From assembly GCF_013410115.1 (NCBI RefSeq), contig NZ_JACCCV010000001.1, positions 682,001-746,000 on the forward strand: a stretch of 64,000 bases of DNA, read 5' to 3'. The notes beneath the pieces were generated by a model that saw only the letters and a list, made by a program, of their open reading frames with translations, searched no databases and was not told the DNA's origin. Below, one piece after another: positions 17,388-26,706 of the stretch. Made by a program: the position numbers and the translations under genes. Numbering within the stretch: position 1 is the stretch's first letter; every line of letters starts with the position of its first letter. This DNA comes from Tunturiibacter gelidiferens (lineage in GTDB: Bacteria; Acidobacteriota; Terriglobia; Terriglobales; Acidobacteriaceae).

Positions 17388-18644
17388 ATGTCTACATTCG
17401 CTTCGCTTGAAGACCAGCTTGATCTGATCACCAAAGGTGCCGCGGAGATTGTTCCGCTGGAGGCGCTGAAAGAGCGCATTACTAAGTCGATTGCAACTGG
17501 GGTACCAATGCGGATCAAGGCAGGATTCGACCCGACTGCTCCAGATCTGCACCTGGGGCACACCGTCCTGCTGAGAAAGTTAAAGCACTTTCAGACGCTG
17601 GGACACACAGTGATCTTTCTAATCGGCGATTCAACTGCATTGATCGGCGATCCAACCGGGCGCAACGCAACGCGCAAGCCGCTGACGCCGGAGCAGATCG
17701 CGGTTAATGCGGAGACCTATAAAGAGCAAGTGTTCAAGATTCTCGATCCGGAGAAGACCGAGGTTCGGTACAACTCTGAATGGCTGGACAAGCTCAGCTA
17801 CTACGACATGGTTAAGCTGATGGCGCAGTTCACGGTGTCGCAGATGCTGGAGCGCGAAGACTTTCATAAGCGATTTAATGAGGAACAGCCCATTGCGTTG
17901 CATGAGCTTATCTATCCGATTGCGCAGGGTTACGACTCTGTGGCGCTGAAGTGCGATGTAGAGTTGGGCGGTACAGATCAGAAGTTCAACCTCATGCGTG
18001 GTAGGGATCTGCAGAAGCACTTCGGACAGCCGCAGCAGGTTGTATTGATGACCTCGATCATGGAGGGTCTTGATGGGGTGCAGAAGATGTCGAAGTCGCT
18101 CGGAAATGCGATCGGCATTCATGAACCCGCGTGGGAGATGTATGGGAAGTTAATGTCGATTTCGGATGAACTGATGTGGAAGTACTGGACGCTGCTGACG
18201 GATCTGCGGGGCTCGGAGATTGCACAGATGCAGACGGATGTTGCGGGCGGAGTGGTGCACCCGATGCAGGCGAAAAAGAACTTGGCGTGGACGATCACTC
18301 GCGACCTTCATTCGAAGGAAGAAGCTGATACTGCCGCGGATAGCTGGGCGAAGATGTTTCAGCAGCGCGGTGTGAGCGAGGATGTGCCGGTGGTGAAGGT
18401 GTCGCTGGCTGAAGAAGGTTTGATGAGCACGATGGACGGTGTGGTGGAGGTTCGCGTGCCGAAGTTGCTCGTGCTGGTTGGGCTGGCGAGTTCGGCTGGC
18501 GAGGCGACACGGAAGCTGGCTGAGAACGCGGTGAGCTTGAATGGAGAGAAGATCTCGGGCAGGACGGTTGGAAGGGATGCTATGGGGGAGTCACCTGCGC
18601 TGCGATTGGGCAAGAAGAGTGTGCGGGTGGAGTGGGTGAGTTAG
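17388..18644 (+). CDS. tyrS: Tyrosine--tRNA ligase
   Basis: 418-residue class I synthetase. The HIGH-like motif is in [17 protein letters not shown], the KMSKS motif is exact at residues 233-237, and the C-terminal S4 RNA-binding domain (about 355-418) contains [20 protein letters not shown]. The GLIGDPTG-type block typical of TyrS is present as [18 protein letters not shown]. The ATG at 17388 has no ribosome binding site but sits right behind a -10-like box, pointing to leaderless translation. Codon use here is visibly different (fewer C-ending codons) from the genes before 16 kb, as in the following rnr gene. Confidence 0.97.
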   Translation: MSTFASLEDQLDLITKGAAEIVPLEALKERITKSIATGVPMRIKAGFDPTAPDLHLGHTVLLRKLKHFQTLGHTVIFLIGDSTALIGDPTGRNATRKPLTPEQIAVNAETYKEQVFKILDPEKTEVRYNSEWLDKLSYYDMVKLMAQFTVSQMLEREDFHKRFNEEQPIALHELIYPIAQGYDSVALKCDVELGGTDQKFNLMRGRDLQKHFGQPQQVVLMTSIMEGLDGVQKMSKSLGNAIGIHEPAWEMYGKLMSISDELMWKYWTLLTDLRGSEIAQMQTDVAGGVVHPMQAKKNLAWTITRDLHSKEEADTAADSWAKMFQQRGVSEDVPVVKVSLAEEGLMSTMDGVVEVRVPKLLVLVGLASSAGEATRKLAENAVSLNGEKISGRTVGRDAMGESPALRLGKKSVRVEWVS

Positions 18645-18773
18645 CAGATGAGTGGGGAGCAAATTTAGGGGTGTTTGTTTTTGCCATGAACAACGCCTAC
18701 TGATCACCCTTTTGATAGAGTCGAGAAGCGCTAACGTTATTGAAGAATCTGCATCTTAGAGGGTGTAGGTCTT

Positions 18774-19598
18774 ATGAAGATTTTGAAAGTCTATGTACGG
18801 CTGGTCGTGTTGGCGGGGTTTTTGGCTGCGGGCTGGTTGCCGATGCATGCGCAGGAACCGAGAGAGATCGTTCGGGTTGCGATGCAGGCAGAGTTGAATG
18901 CCGACCTGAACGACCACTCGCATTGGCGTTATCGCGATGCAGAGAGCGATGGGACCGATAAGGTTTCGATTGTTGTCGAGACTGGCCACGGTTCGGTGAA
19001 ACGATTGATCGGCAGGAATGGACGGCCGTTGAGTGAAGCGGAGGCCAGAGTTGAAGATGAACGAGTAAAGACTTTCATTCACGATCCGGCTCAACTGGCC
19101 AAGCAAAAAAAAGATGGGCAACAGGATGGAAAAAATGCCGAAGAGCTGCTTCGGATGCTGCCGGATGCTTTCACCTGGAAGATGCAGAGCGATGATGGAG
19201 AGAACATCACGTTGAACTTTGAGCCGAATCCAAAGTTTAGTCCGCCGGATATGCAGGGGCGTGTGCTGGGACAGATGGCGGGGAAGCTTGTGGTGAATAA
19301 GGGTCAGAACCGGATCGTTACGATCAGTGGAAAGCTGACGCAGGACGTTACGATTGGTTGGGGACTGCTGGGGCGGCTCCGCGGAGGTGGGACGTTCCGT
19401 GTGGAACGAAGAGAGGTGACGCCGGGGATGTGGCAGATTACTGAGACGCACGTGCACATCGAGGGCAAAGTGTTGTTTTTTAAGAGCATCGGTCAACAGC
19501 AGGATGAGATGCAGACGGATTTTATGCAGATGCCGGATGGGATCACGCTGGAGCAGGCCGCGGAGATGTCCAAATCACTGACGGCGACATTGAAGTAA
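18774..19598 (+). CDS. Exported protein of unknown function
   Basis: 274 residues with a Sec signal peptide (VRLVVLAGFLAAGWLPMHAQ, cleavage near residue 27). The mature protein is mixed alpha/beta with DHSHWRYRDAESD, a lysine- and glutamine-rich stretch (AKQKKDGQQDGKNAEELLRM) and a beta-rich end (GTFRVERREVTPGMWQITE, then HVHIEGKVLFFKSIGQ). I recognise no family; similar secreted orphans are common in Acidobacteriota. It lies 130 bp after tyrS and 38 bp before rnr on the same strand, so it may share a transcript with rnr. A periplasmic or outer-membrane-associated role is the only safe inference. Confidence 0.75.
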   Translation: MKILKVYVRLVVLAGFLAAGWLPMHAQEPREIVRVAMQAELNADLNDHSHWRYRDAESDGTDKVSIVVETGHGSVKRLIGRNGRPLSEAEARVEDERVKTFIHDPAQLAKQKKDGQQDGKNAEELLRMLPDAFTWKMQSDDGENITLNFEPNPKFSPPDMQGRVLGQMAGKLVVNKGQNRIVTISGKLTQDVTIGWGLLGRLRGGGTFRVERREVTPGMWQITETHVHIEGKVLFFKSIGQQQDEMQTDFMQMPDGITLEQAAEMSKSLTATLK

Positions 19599-19636
19599 GC
19601 GAAAGATGACTGTGGCTCGCTGTATGCTCGGAGACG

Positions 19637-22330
19637 ATGGCACACACTCCTTATCCACAGACTGATCGCGAGTTGATGCGGCTAATTGAGCGCTCACCCG
19701 GGCATCGCGCTGGGTATAAGCAGTTGATTCGTGAACTTGGATTGGGTGGCGGACGCGAGCGGCGGTTGTTGTTAGAGCAGCTCGCGCGGATCACGGCGCG
19801 AGGCGAGTTGGTGAAGGTTGATAGTGAGCAGTGGAGCTTGCCAGCAGCAACGCCGGAGAAGACGAAGCGTGTGAAACGCGGCGCCCTCGAGATGCCGGTG
19901 GAGCATCGTGCGACGCGGGACAGGCTACTGGCGGGAAGACTGGATCTCCACCGCGATGGTTATGGATTTGTGCGGCCGAATGGGAGTGTGGATCGTAGCG
20001 ATGATCTCTTTATTCCGCCGAATGAGTTAAACGGTGCGATGCAGGGCGATGAAGTCCTGGTGGATGAAGCGCCGCCGGGACGAGATGGCCGGCGATCGGG
20101 TCGGATTGCCCGGGTGCTGAATCGAAGAAATCCTACGGTGGTAGGAATCTTTCACTATGTGAGAACGCACCGCGGAGGAGGTCCCTGGGAGAGCGCTCCC
20201 ATGATCAACGGAAACTACATTACTCCTTTAGATGAACGGATGACGCAGGCGATTTTGATCCCCGCGGGAGCGGAGATTCGATCGACGCCGGAGGGGACAC
20301 CGCACCGTGTTCTAGGCGAAGAAGCCGAGGCGCAACAATCTCACTGGTCGCAAGAGTTGGACCCGCACAGGCCACTCGAAGGGCTAGCGGTCGACGTCGA
20401 GATCACCGACTTTCCGACCGCCGGAAGGCCGGCGCGTGGGCGGATCATTGAGGTTTTAGGGCCGCCGGATGCTTTCGGAGTTGATGTAGAAATCATCATT
20501 CGCAAACATCATTTACCGCATGTATTTCCTGCAAACGTGCTCGCCGAAGCTACAGTGTCTGCAGAACAGATTGTCGTCACGTTGGGCACGGATGAGATCG
20601 GGCGGCGCAGGGATTTTCGTGGACTGAACATTGTAACGATCGATGGGGAGACTGCACGGGACTTCGACGACGCGGTGCTGGTGAACCCGTTACCGAATGG
20701 AAACTGGGAGCTACAGGTTCACATCGCAGATGTCAGTCATTACGTGAGACCGGGAACGTCGCTTGACCTCGAGGCTCGACTGCGGGGGACTTCTGTCTAT
20801 TTTCCAGATCGTGCTATTCCAATGCTCCCGCCCCAGCTTTCAAGCGGGATGTGCAGTCTTCGACCGGATGAGGATCGCCTGGTCCTGAGTTGCGTAATGG
20901 AGATCGACGGGCGCGGCGAGGTGTTGAGGTACGAGGTGTGCGAGGGAATCATTCGGAGCGCCAAACGGATGACCTACACACAGATTCAGGGCGTGATCGA
21001 TGGCAATGTCGAGACGCGGGCGGAGTTTGCCGAGCTGGTCCCGGAGTTCGAACGGATGTATGAGTTGGCACTAAAGCTGAATGCGAAACGGCATCGCCGG
21101 GGATCGATCGACTTCGATCTTCCCGAACCTGTGATTCAATTTGATCCAGATGGAAACATGGAAGCGATCGTTCGGTCGCAGCGTGGTTGGGCGCACCGAT
21201 TGATTGAAGAGTTTATGCTGTCGGCAAACGAATGCGTTGCGACTTGGATCGAATCGCAAGGTGTGGCGAGCCTGTATCGCATTCACGAGATTCCAGACCC
21301 GAAGCGGATTGTCGATTTTGAAGAGACGGCGAGCCAGTTCGGCTATTCTCTGGGCTTCAGCAGTCTGCCCGTGAAACGGATTCAAACGAAGGGTGATCGC
21401 CGTGATGCGCGCGGAACTAATAAACAGGTCAAGACGCACGAGGTGGCAGAGTCGATTCCGGTAACGCCGCAGATGTATCAGAAATTGACTGCGAAGATTG
21501 GGGGAAAGGCAGAGGAGCGGATCCTCTCCTATCTCATGCTTCGGTCGTTGAAGCAAGCGCGCTACAGTGAAAAAAATGTTGGGCACTTTGCGCTCGCAAG
21601 TCCAAGCTATACGCATTTCACTTCGCCGATCCGGCGTTATCCGGATTTGATCGTGCATCGGTTGCTTCGGGAGCTCATTCAAAGCGGTGCAAATACCGAG
21701 GGATCGGCGATTTTATCCGACTCTCCTCAGCCATGGGGAGAAAAACGGGCCGGCAAAGGACACGCGGAGAAACCTGAACGGTCGGTTTTAGAAGGACCGA
21801 TACCGGAGGTTGAGCTCGGTGCGATTGCTGCAGAGTCCAGCCAGTCAGAGCGGCGGGCCGATGATGCAGAGCGTGAGCTGATCGAGTGGAAGAAGATCAA
21901 GTTCATGCAGGACCGCGTGGGTGAAGACTTCAACGCAATCATTCTTTCGTGCACGAAGTACGGCTTCTTTGTGGAATTGGACAGCCTTTTCATCGAAGGG
22001 CTAGTGCCTCTGACCTCGCTGCAGGACGATCGCTACATGTTTCGCGACACAGATCGGCAGATTGTAGGGACGCGAAATGGCCGCGTGTTCAAGATGGGGC
22101 AGCGGGTACACGTGCTCCTCGATCGCATTGATCGTCAACAGCGACGACTTCAGTTCGCTTTGCTGCCGGGAGAAGAGGAGGCTGCTCCGCGATCGCCTCG
22201 TAAATCAAAGACCGCTGCCAATACGAGCTCAGATCGGCCCCACTCCAGCCCTAACCGTTCGGGTAAGAAGGGCAAGACGAAGTCGGAGGCTCGGGAGCGA
22301 AATAAGAAATCGAAGGGCAAACGGCGTTAA
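19637..22330 (+). CDS. rnr: Ribonuclease R
   Basis: 897 residues, a 3'-5' exoribonuclease of the RNase II/R family that degrades structured RNA. An N-terminal helix-turn-helix-like part (GYKQLIRELGLGGGRERR) precedes two cold-shock domains (RDGYGFVRPNGSVDRSDDLF region), the RNB catalytic domain with ETARDFDDAV (Asp342, Asp344, Asp345 as metal ligands) and HIADVSHYVRPG, and a C-terminal S1 domain (TKYGFFVELDSLFIEGLVPL). A basic tail of about 60 residues (SGKKGKTKSEARERNKKSKG) ends the protein, as in RNase R rather than RNase II. An unusual insert around residues 690-740 (AKIGGKAEERI is before it) separates the RNB end from S1. Confidence 0.96.
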   Translation: MAHTPYPQTDRELMRLIERSPGHRAGYKQLIRELGLGGGRERRLLLEQLARITARGELVKVDSEQWSLPAATPEKTKRVKRGALEMPVEHRATRDRLLAGRLDLHRDGYGFVRPNGSVDRSDDLFIPPNELNGAMQGDEVLVDEAPPGRDGRRSGRIARVLNRRNPTVVGIFHYVRTHRGGGPWESAPMINGNYITPLDERMTQAILIPAGAEIRSTPEGTPHRVLGEEAEAQQSHWSQELDPHRPLEGLAVDVEITDFPTAGRPARGRIIEVLGPPDAFGVDVEIIIRKHHLPHVFPANVLAEATVSAEQIVVTLGTDEIGRRRDFRGLNIVTIDGETARDFDDAVLVNPLPNGNWELQVHIADVSHYVRPGTSLDLEARLRGTSVYFPDRAIPMLPPQLSSGMCSLRPDEDRLVLSCVMEIDGRGEVLRYEVCEGIIRSAKRMTYTQIQGVIDGNVETRAEFAELVPEFERMYELALKLNAKRHRRGSIDFDLPEPVIQFDPDGNMEAIVRSQRGWAHRLIEEFMLSANECVATWIESQGVASLYRIHEIPDPKRIVDFEETASQFGYSLGFSSLPVKRIQTKGDRRDARGTNKQVKTHEVAESIPVTPQMYQKLTAKIGGKAEERILSYLMLRSLKQARYSEKNVGHFALASPSYTHFTSPIRRYPDLIVHRLLRELIQSGANTEGSAILSDSPQPWGEKRAGKGHAEKPERSVLEGPIPEVELGAIAAESSQSERRADDAERELIEWKKIKFMQDRVGEDFNAIILSCTKYGFFVELDSLFIEGLVPLTSLQDDRYMFRDTDRQIVGTRNGRVFKMGQRVHVLLDRIDRQQRRLQFALLPGEEEAAPRSPRKSKTAANTSSDRPHSSPNRSGKKGKTKSEARERNKKSKGKRR

Positions 22331-22377
22331 ATAGCTCTGGTATTTCGCAAATCAGGGGCAATTGGTTTGAGCCGGCC

Positions 22378-22798
22378 TTAACGCGCTTTCTGGAATAGAC
22401 CTGTGAGGAGCATGAGAACGGAGATAACTAACCCTGCGACCCGTATGCTGTGAATCAGATCCCAACGTGCGGTCTTAGAGCCAACCGTCGTAGGGAAGCA
22501 TCGTTACGGTGAAGACGATGGTCGCAGCCCAGGGAAATGCGGCTCATGCGATGAGCATTCCGGGACCGTGTGAAATTGGACGATGCTCGGATGCTGCACC
22601 GATAAGGAGTACGAGCACCAGGCCGTACAAGAATGGCATCACTTTCTCGAGGGCTGCAGCTATGAAAGCTGCAGCTTCCGCCTGCGCTTTGCGACTCAGT
22701 CTTGCCAGTTAGGGATGGACAAACGCTGCGACGGCGACCTCGTTACCTGACATCATGGCTGTTGCGGTCACAGTCAAAATGTCGTAAGCGATAGTCAT
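22378..22798 (-). pseudogene. Decayed DUF1772-like membrane protein gene
   Basis: The gene-free stretch 22331-22868 hides a broken minus-strand gene. From an ATG at 22798 the translation runs MTIAYDILTVTATAMMSGNE, AVAAFVHP, then a TAA stop at codon 30 (22709-22711); it continues in frame with RKAQAEAAAFIAAALEKVMP, FLYGLVLVLLIGAASEHRP, a TGA (22544-22546), AATIVFTVTMLP, and after a one-base shift TARWDLIHSIRVAGLVISVL, ending MLLTGLFQKAR at 22378. The order (NEVAVAAFVHP, MPFLYGL, WDxIHxxR) is that of DUF1772 membrane proteins. Two nonsense codons and a frameshift make it non-functional. Confidence 0.72.
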
Positions 22799-22868
22799 AG
22801 ATTTATTGGAGGCTGCGCAATAATTCGGACGGCATCGTAAAATAAAAATTCCAAAAGGAGTTTAGAGA

Positions 22869-23141
22869 ATGGCACACATGGTGTTCGACACGAGATTCAA
22901 GGCCGAGATGGAAGGGCTAGATGAGCCGCCGTTCGATTCGGACTTTGGCCAGAAGATCTTCAAGAATGTCTCGAAAAAGTCGTGGGGCGAGTGGGTAGAG
23001 CGGCAGAAGATGCTTTTGAACGAGTACCGCCTGCAGCCGTGGACGCGCGAGGCGCAGGAATTTCTTGTCGAACAGATGAACGAGTTTTTCTTTGGCGAGG
23101 GTGGTTCATTGCCGAAGGAGTTTGTGGCGCCGACGACGTAG
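22869..23141 (+). CDS. yggX: Probable Fe(2+)-trafficking / oxidative damage protection protein YggX
   Basis: 90 residues, the family's usual size. The conserved blocks are EGLDEPPFDSDFGQKIFKNV, SKKSWGEWVERQKMLLNEYR and FLVEQMNEFFFGEG. The family protects iron-sulfur clusters and is thought to handle ferrous iron. The N-terminal cysteine found in the enterobacterial protein (family start MxRxVxCxxxxxE) is replaced here: the sequence begins MAHMVFDTRFKAE with no cysteine, so any role that depends on that residue is doubtful. AAAAGGAG precedes the ATG. It stands between the DUF1772 pseudogene and tRNA-Pro. Confidence 0.88.
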   Translation: MAHMVFDTRFKAEMEGLDEPPFDSDFGQKIFKNVSKKSWGEWVERQKMLLNEYRLQPWTREAQEFLVEQMNEFFFGEGGSLPKEFVAPTT

Positions 23142-23241
23142 CTGATTGCCGGAGAACGGCAAAAGGTGGACCAGTCGTGTACACTTAGGACTGCAGCATA
23201 CCCCGCCGTCTCCCCGCTTGGGCTGACGCGCAAACCATAGT

Positions 23242-23318
23242 CGGGACGTGGCTCAGCCTGGTAGAGCGCACCCTTGGGGTGGGTGAGGTCGCTAGTTCGA
23301 ATCTAGTCGTCCCGACCA
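23242..23318 (+). tRNA. tRNA-Pro (anticodon GGG)
   Basis: 77 nt cloverleaf: acceptor CGGGACG/CGTCCCG, D arm GCTCAGCCTGGTAGAGC, anticodon stem CACCC/GGGTG with loop TTGGGGT (anticodon GGG), T arm GCTAG-TTCGAAT-CTAGT, discriminator A and an encoded CCA. The C1 start of the acceptor is typical for proline tRNAs. No integrase gene is near. Confidence 0.97.
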
Positions 23319-23636
23319 TTAATTCTTCATTTCATCTCAGCAAGTTACTAGTGAACCCCACTCTCTGACGTATAGACGACCCTCGCCGACGGCTCCGGGT
23401 AGAAGCGCGCAGGTTGCGGCTACTCCGGCGACAAACTTGACGAAGTGAAAGGCGCAGACATTACGGTTACGAGCTTCTCGCCATTATCGTGATGGAGTCG
23501 GCAAACGTAGCGCACTGAGGACGAACATCGAACGTGACAACTACACCAGCCTGTACATCAAATTTCCCTGATGTAGCGTGTCTGATTTCAGACTAAAGCA
23601 GACCGTTATTTTTCTCTAATGAGATCCCTATAAGTC
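23319..23636. other. Gene-free stretch between tRNA-Pro and the SDR gene
   Basis: No complete gene was found in these 318 bases. A short plus-strand frame (about 23411-23492) reads CGYSGDKLDEVKGADITVTS before a stop and could be the tail of a lost gene, but it is preceded by a stop codon and is too short to assign. No clear terminator was seen. Confidence 0.4.
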
Positions 23637-24620
23637 TCACGAGGCGACAGCAGCTACATCTCTGAAGAACTTCACTCCTGTCAGTTTTTCGCAGATCTGC
23701 CACAGGCGAGTTGCAGCGACAGTGTCGTTTGCGTGAGCAGCGATCTTTGCCGGCCCAACTTCTTCACCACGCATCTCCTGGAAACCCTGCGGGCCATAGT
23801 ATCCACCGTCTTTTATCTCAAGAGCTGTTGACGCATAAAGCGTCGGGAGAGCGCCTTCGGAGTCTGTATTGAGAGCAATGCCAATGGCATGTCCCAGAAA
23901 GGCACGAAGGCTCTTTTCAGCTGCGGAATATTCGCCTGACTGGAAAAGATTAGTATTTGCAACTCCCGGGTGCGCAGCCACGCTCATGATGCGCGAATTT
24001 TCGGCACGCAGGCGTCGGTCAAGTTCGAAGGCGACCAGGAGATTGGCGAGCTTCGATTGCTGATAAGCGCCCATAGGAGAGTAGTTTCGCGTAGATTGCA
24101 AATCGCCGAAGTCTATGCGTCCTCGTTTATGCGCAATCGAGGCGATAGTCACAACGCGAGGTCTTCCGGCTGCGTCAGCAGAAGATGCGGCGGCAGCCTG
24201 CTGAAGCGCGGGTATCAGAAGTCCGGTAAGCGCGAAATGGCCAAGAACGTTGGTACCGAATTGAAGCTCGAAGCCATCGGTTGTCTCCATGCGCCGGGGC
24301 GGAGCCATAACGCCGGCGTTGTTGATAAGCAGGTGCAGCGGGCGATGTTGCGCGACCTCCGCTGCGGCAAAATGATGGATGGAAGTAAGGGAAGCGAGGT
24401 CAAGGATTGCGAGCTCGGTGCGCAAGCCCGGCGAATCCGCTTCCATGCGGGCAAGGGCTGCTTCGCCTCGTCTCTGATCACGGCACCCAAAGATGATGTG
24501 AGCACCCTTGCGAGCGAGCTTTAGAGCCGTATGATAGCCGATACCGCTGTTTGCCCCGGTGATCAGAACCCGTTTTTCTGAGAGCGACGGAATGTCTGCT
24601 GCTTGCCACTTCTTGCTCAT
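23637..24620 (-). CDS. Short-chain dehydrogenase/reductase, retinol-dehydrogenase-like
   Basis: 327 residues from the ATG at 24620, which directly precedes the conserved core; the open frame upstream to 24788 overlaps the divergent catalase start and is not needed. The NAD(P)-binding motif is VLITGANSGIGYHTALKLA (TGxxxGIG), the structural motif LLINNAGVMAPP, and the catalytic tyrosine and lysine are in GAYQQSKLANLL. The segment SVAAHPGVANTNLF is typical of the WW-oxidoreductase/retinol dehydrogenase branch. Substrate unknown. Its promoter region is shared with the divergent catalase-like gene, which suggests linked regulation, possibly in stress or lipid-aldehyde handling. Confidence 0.9.
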   Translation of the reverse strand: MSKKWQAADIPSLSEKRVLITGANSGIGYHTALKLARKGAHIIFGCRDQRRGEAALARMEADSPGLRTELAILDLASLTSIHHFAAAEVAQHRPLHLLINNAGVMAPPRRMETTDGFELQFGTNVLGHFALTGLLIPALQQAAAASSADAAGRPRVVTIASIAHKRGRIDFGDLQSTRNYSPMGAYQQSKLANLLVAFELDRRLRAENSRIMSVAAHPGVANTNLFQSGEYSAAEKSLRAFLGHAIGIALNTDSEGALPTLYASTALEIKDGGYYGPQGFQEMRGEEVGPAKIAAHANDTVAATRLWQICEKLTGVKFFRDVAAVAS

Positions 24621-24781
24621 CTGTATTGGACGTAGTAGGGGGGCGGTGAAGATGCGAACTTTTTCTTTGTTCCGCAGCGGCAGACCTGTTGCCTCTTGCG
24701 CGAACAAATTGGCAGAGGGAAGAGTCGGTTGTAACTTAAGTTGAATCAGAGTTCGGTAGATTGTGATGAGGAGAAATAACA

Positions 24782-25723
24782 ATGCCACTTCCTACTGACG
24801 AAAAGATCATCGCATTGAGCCAGCAACTGCTGCAGCAGTTCGACGCGATCTTCGGATTGAACCCGGGCTTTCGACCCGCCCATGCCAAGGGCATTATGCT
24901 GACCGGGACATTTACGCCTTCTGCCGAAGCGGCCACACTTACCAAAGCTCCGCACATCACGCGGGAGTCCACCCCTGTGACGGTGCGATTCTCAGACTCC
25001 ACAGGGATTCCGCTGGTGCCGGACAACGATCCTAATGCGAATCCCCGCGGATTTGCGATCCGATTCAACCTCGCCGAGCACATTCATACCGATATCGTCT
25101 CTCATTCGACGGATGGCTTTCCAACGAGGACGGGGCAGGAATTTCTGGAGTTGCTGACGGCGTTGGCTACGAGCGACCCCAAGAATCTGGCAGGTTCTCC
25201 GCTGGAGGCGTTTCTCGGTTCGCATCCGAAGGCGTTGGCGTTTGTGCAAGCTCCGAAGCCTGCGCCCTCGAGCTTCGCGCGCGAGAGCTACTTTGGTGCG
25301 ACCGCGATGAAGTTCACGAATAAGGACGGCGTTGGCCGGTTTGGGCGCTATCGGATTGTTCCAGAGGCTGGGAACGATCATCTGGATGATGCTGCAACTG
25401 CTGCAAAGAGCGCTAACTATTTGGTGGACGAGATCGTGGAGCGAGTTGGAAAAGGGCCGATCAAGTTCAAGATTCTGGTACAGCTTGCGAACGACGGCGA
25501 TGTGGTAGACGATGCGACGATTCATTGGCCGGAAGATCGAAAGGTACTTGAACTCGGCAGCTTCGCTTTGACCGCGCTGGTGGAGGATAACGCTCACGAG
25601 CAGAAGCAGATCATCTTCGATCCGATACCTCGGGTGGAGGGAATCGAACCGTCAGACGATCCTCTGCTGGAGTTGCGGGCGGCGATCTATCTATTAAGCG
25701 GGCGACGGCGAAGAGCTGCCTAG
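24782..25723 (+). CDS. Catalase-related haem peroxidase (SrpA-like)
   Basis: 313 residues, the short form of the catalase fold that keeps the haem pocket but lacks the C-terminal flavodoxin-like part. The distal histidine is in FRPAHAKGIMLTG; the next conserved block is VRFSDSTGIPLV; RGFAIRFNL follows. The proximal region is LLELRAAIYLLSGRRR, with the haem-ligand tyrosine in RAAIY. The family acts mainly as organic-substrate peroxidase with low catalase activity. No signal peptide is present, unlike some periplasmic relatives. GAGGAG precedes the ATG. Divergent from the SDR gene; followed at once by a long perfect-type hairpin. Confidence 0.92.
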   Translation: MPLPTDEKIIALSQQLLQQFDAIFGLNPGFRPAHAKGIMLTGTFTPSAEAATLTKAPHITRESTPVTVRFSDSTGIPLVPDNDPNANPRGFAIRFNLAEHIHTDIVSHSTDGFPTRTGQEFLELLTALATSDPKNLAGSPLEAFLGSHPKALAFVQAPKPAPSSFARESYFGATAMKFTNKDGVGRFGRYRIVPEAGNDHLDDAATAAKSANYLVDEIVERVGKGPIKFKILVQLANDGDVVDDATIHWPEDRKVLELGSFALTALVEDNAHEQKQIIFDPIPRVEGIEPSDDPLLELRAAIYLLSGRRRRAA

Positions 25724-25728
25724 AATCG

Positions 25729-25777
25729 ATGTCCTGCCGGACGGGTCCACTGCGCGTGGGCCTGTCCGGTAGGACAT
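25729..25777 (+). terminator. Long hairpin after the peroxidase gene
   Basis: Two arms of 22 bases (starting ATGTCCTGCCGGACGGG and ending CTGTCCGGTAGGACAT) pair without mismatch as RNA if three G-U pairs are allowed. It begins five bases after the stop at 25723. There is no T-run, so it may be a processed or REP-like element as well as a terminator. The right arm resembles the hairpin at 60935-60980. Confidence 0.6.
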
Positions 25778-25851
25778 AAGCTTCTGATAGCCTTTGAGGC
25801 GCGACGGGCAGGCTATTTGATCTGTGGCGGGAACCTGCTACCCTTAACAAT

Positions 25852-26418
25852 GTGCTGATTACTCCGCTCCAACTCGTAGATGAACCCCTTGAATTCAATG
25901 AAGTCATAGCTCCAGGGGTGTTGGACTATGCCTCCGACATCCGGCAGGTGGGCCCGCTGCCGGTCCACGGCGTCGCGGACCTGTTGATCGAGCATCGCAG
26001 CTCCAGTTCGCATGTGAACGACATCCGGCTGCGGGCCAACTACAGTGCGGACTTCGAAATCCTTTGTGCCCGGTGCGTCGACCCGGTCAAAGTGCCGCTT
26101 TCGGGCGCTTTTGACCTGATCTTTCGTCCCGAATCCGCCGATGCGGATGCCGGGGAGCGTTCTATTACTGCGGATGAGACCGAAATCGGGTATTATCAAG
26201 AGAGCGGTCTTTTGCTGGAGGATGTGGTGCGCGAGCAGGTGTTACTTTCCCTGCCAAGTCGTACCCTCTGCACGGCAGACTGCAAAGGGCTTTGCCCGCG
26301 CTGTGGTCAGAATCTGAATCAAGCGAAATGCTCCTGCGATGAGGCTCCGGCTGATCCGCGTTGGAATGCGCTTGCGGGTTTGGGGAATCTGGCCGACAAG
26401 CTCGAGTTGAAGCACTAA
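25852..26418 (+). CDS. yceD: YceD/DUF177 family protein
   Basis: 188 residues from a GTG at 25852. DUF177 proteins take part in large-subunit rRNA metabolism and are nearly always encoded just before rpmF, as here. The conserved core has a Cys pair (FEILCARCVDPVKVPL) and near the end a cysteine cluster, LCTADCKGLCPRCGQNLNQ, followed by AKCSC, probably a metal site. The N-terminal half (LEFNEVIAPGVLDYASDIRQ) is the usual beta-rich domain. With rpmF and plsX it forms the widespread order yceD-rpmF-plsX linking ribosome and phospholipid synthesis. Confidence 0.92.
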   Translation: MLITPLQLVDEPLEFNEVIAPGVLDYASDIRQVGPLPVHGVADLLIEHRSSSSHVNDIRLRANYSADFEILCARCVDPVKVPLSGAFDLIFRPESADADAGERSITADETEIGYYQESGLLLEDVVREQVLLSLPSRTLCTADCKGLCPRCGQNLNQAKCSCDEAPADPRWNALAGLGNLADKLELKH

Positions 26419-26487
26419 TCAAGTTTTTGCCTCGTCGACTGCGTGTTTTTTACGTGATTGCCGCGGCCGATTGAAAGGGATACTGCA

Positions 26488-26673
26488 ATGCCTAATCCAA
26501 AACGGCGCCACTCCAAGCAACGGACTGCCAAGCGCCGCAGCCACGACTTTTTGACCCCCACCGGCCTCTCGGAGTGCCCCAACTGCCACGAGCGCAAGCT
26601 TCCCCATCGTGCCTGCCGCAAGTGCGGCACGTACAAGGGCCGCGACGTTCTCGTGACCAAAGAAGCCAACTAA
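26488..26673 (+). CDS. rpmF: 50S ribosomal protein L32
   Basis: 61 residues starting MPNPKRRHSKQRTAKRRSHD, the typical basic L32 N-terminus, with a four-cysteine zinc-ribbon of the C+ type (ECPNCHERKLPHRACRKCG). AAAGGGA lies before the ATG at 26488; the open frame back to 26458 has no start support. Second gene of the yceD-rpmF-plsX set. The presence of the cysteines means this is the zinc-containing paralogue type; no zinc-free copy is in the window. Confidence 0.97.
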   Translation: MPNPKRRHSKQRTAKRRSHDFLTPTGLSECPNCHERKLPHRACRKCGTYKGRDVLVTKEAN

Positions 26674-26706
26674 TATCTTCACCTCACACCCTGCTCTTCC
26701 CTGCTG

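Noticed and set aside
22869..23141. Treating the small gene as an unknown orphan
   Set aside because: The blocks KSWGEWVERQKMLLNEYR and FFFGEG identify the YggX family even though the N-terminal cysteine is missing.
23242..23318. tRNA-Pro as an integration site of a genomic island
   Set aside because: No integrase, no repeated tRNA 3' end and ordinary genes on both sides.
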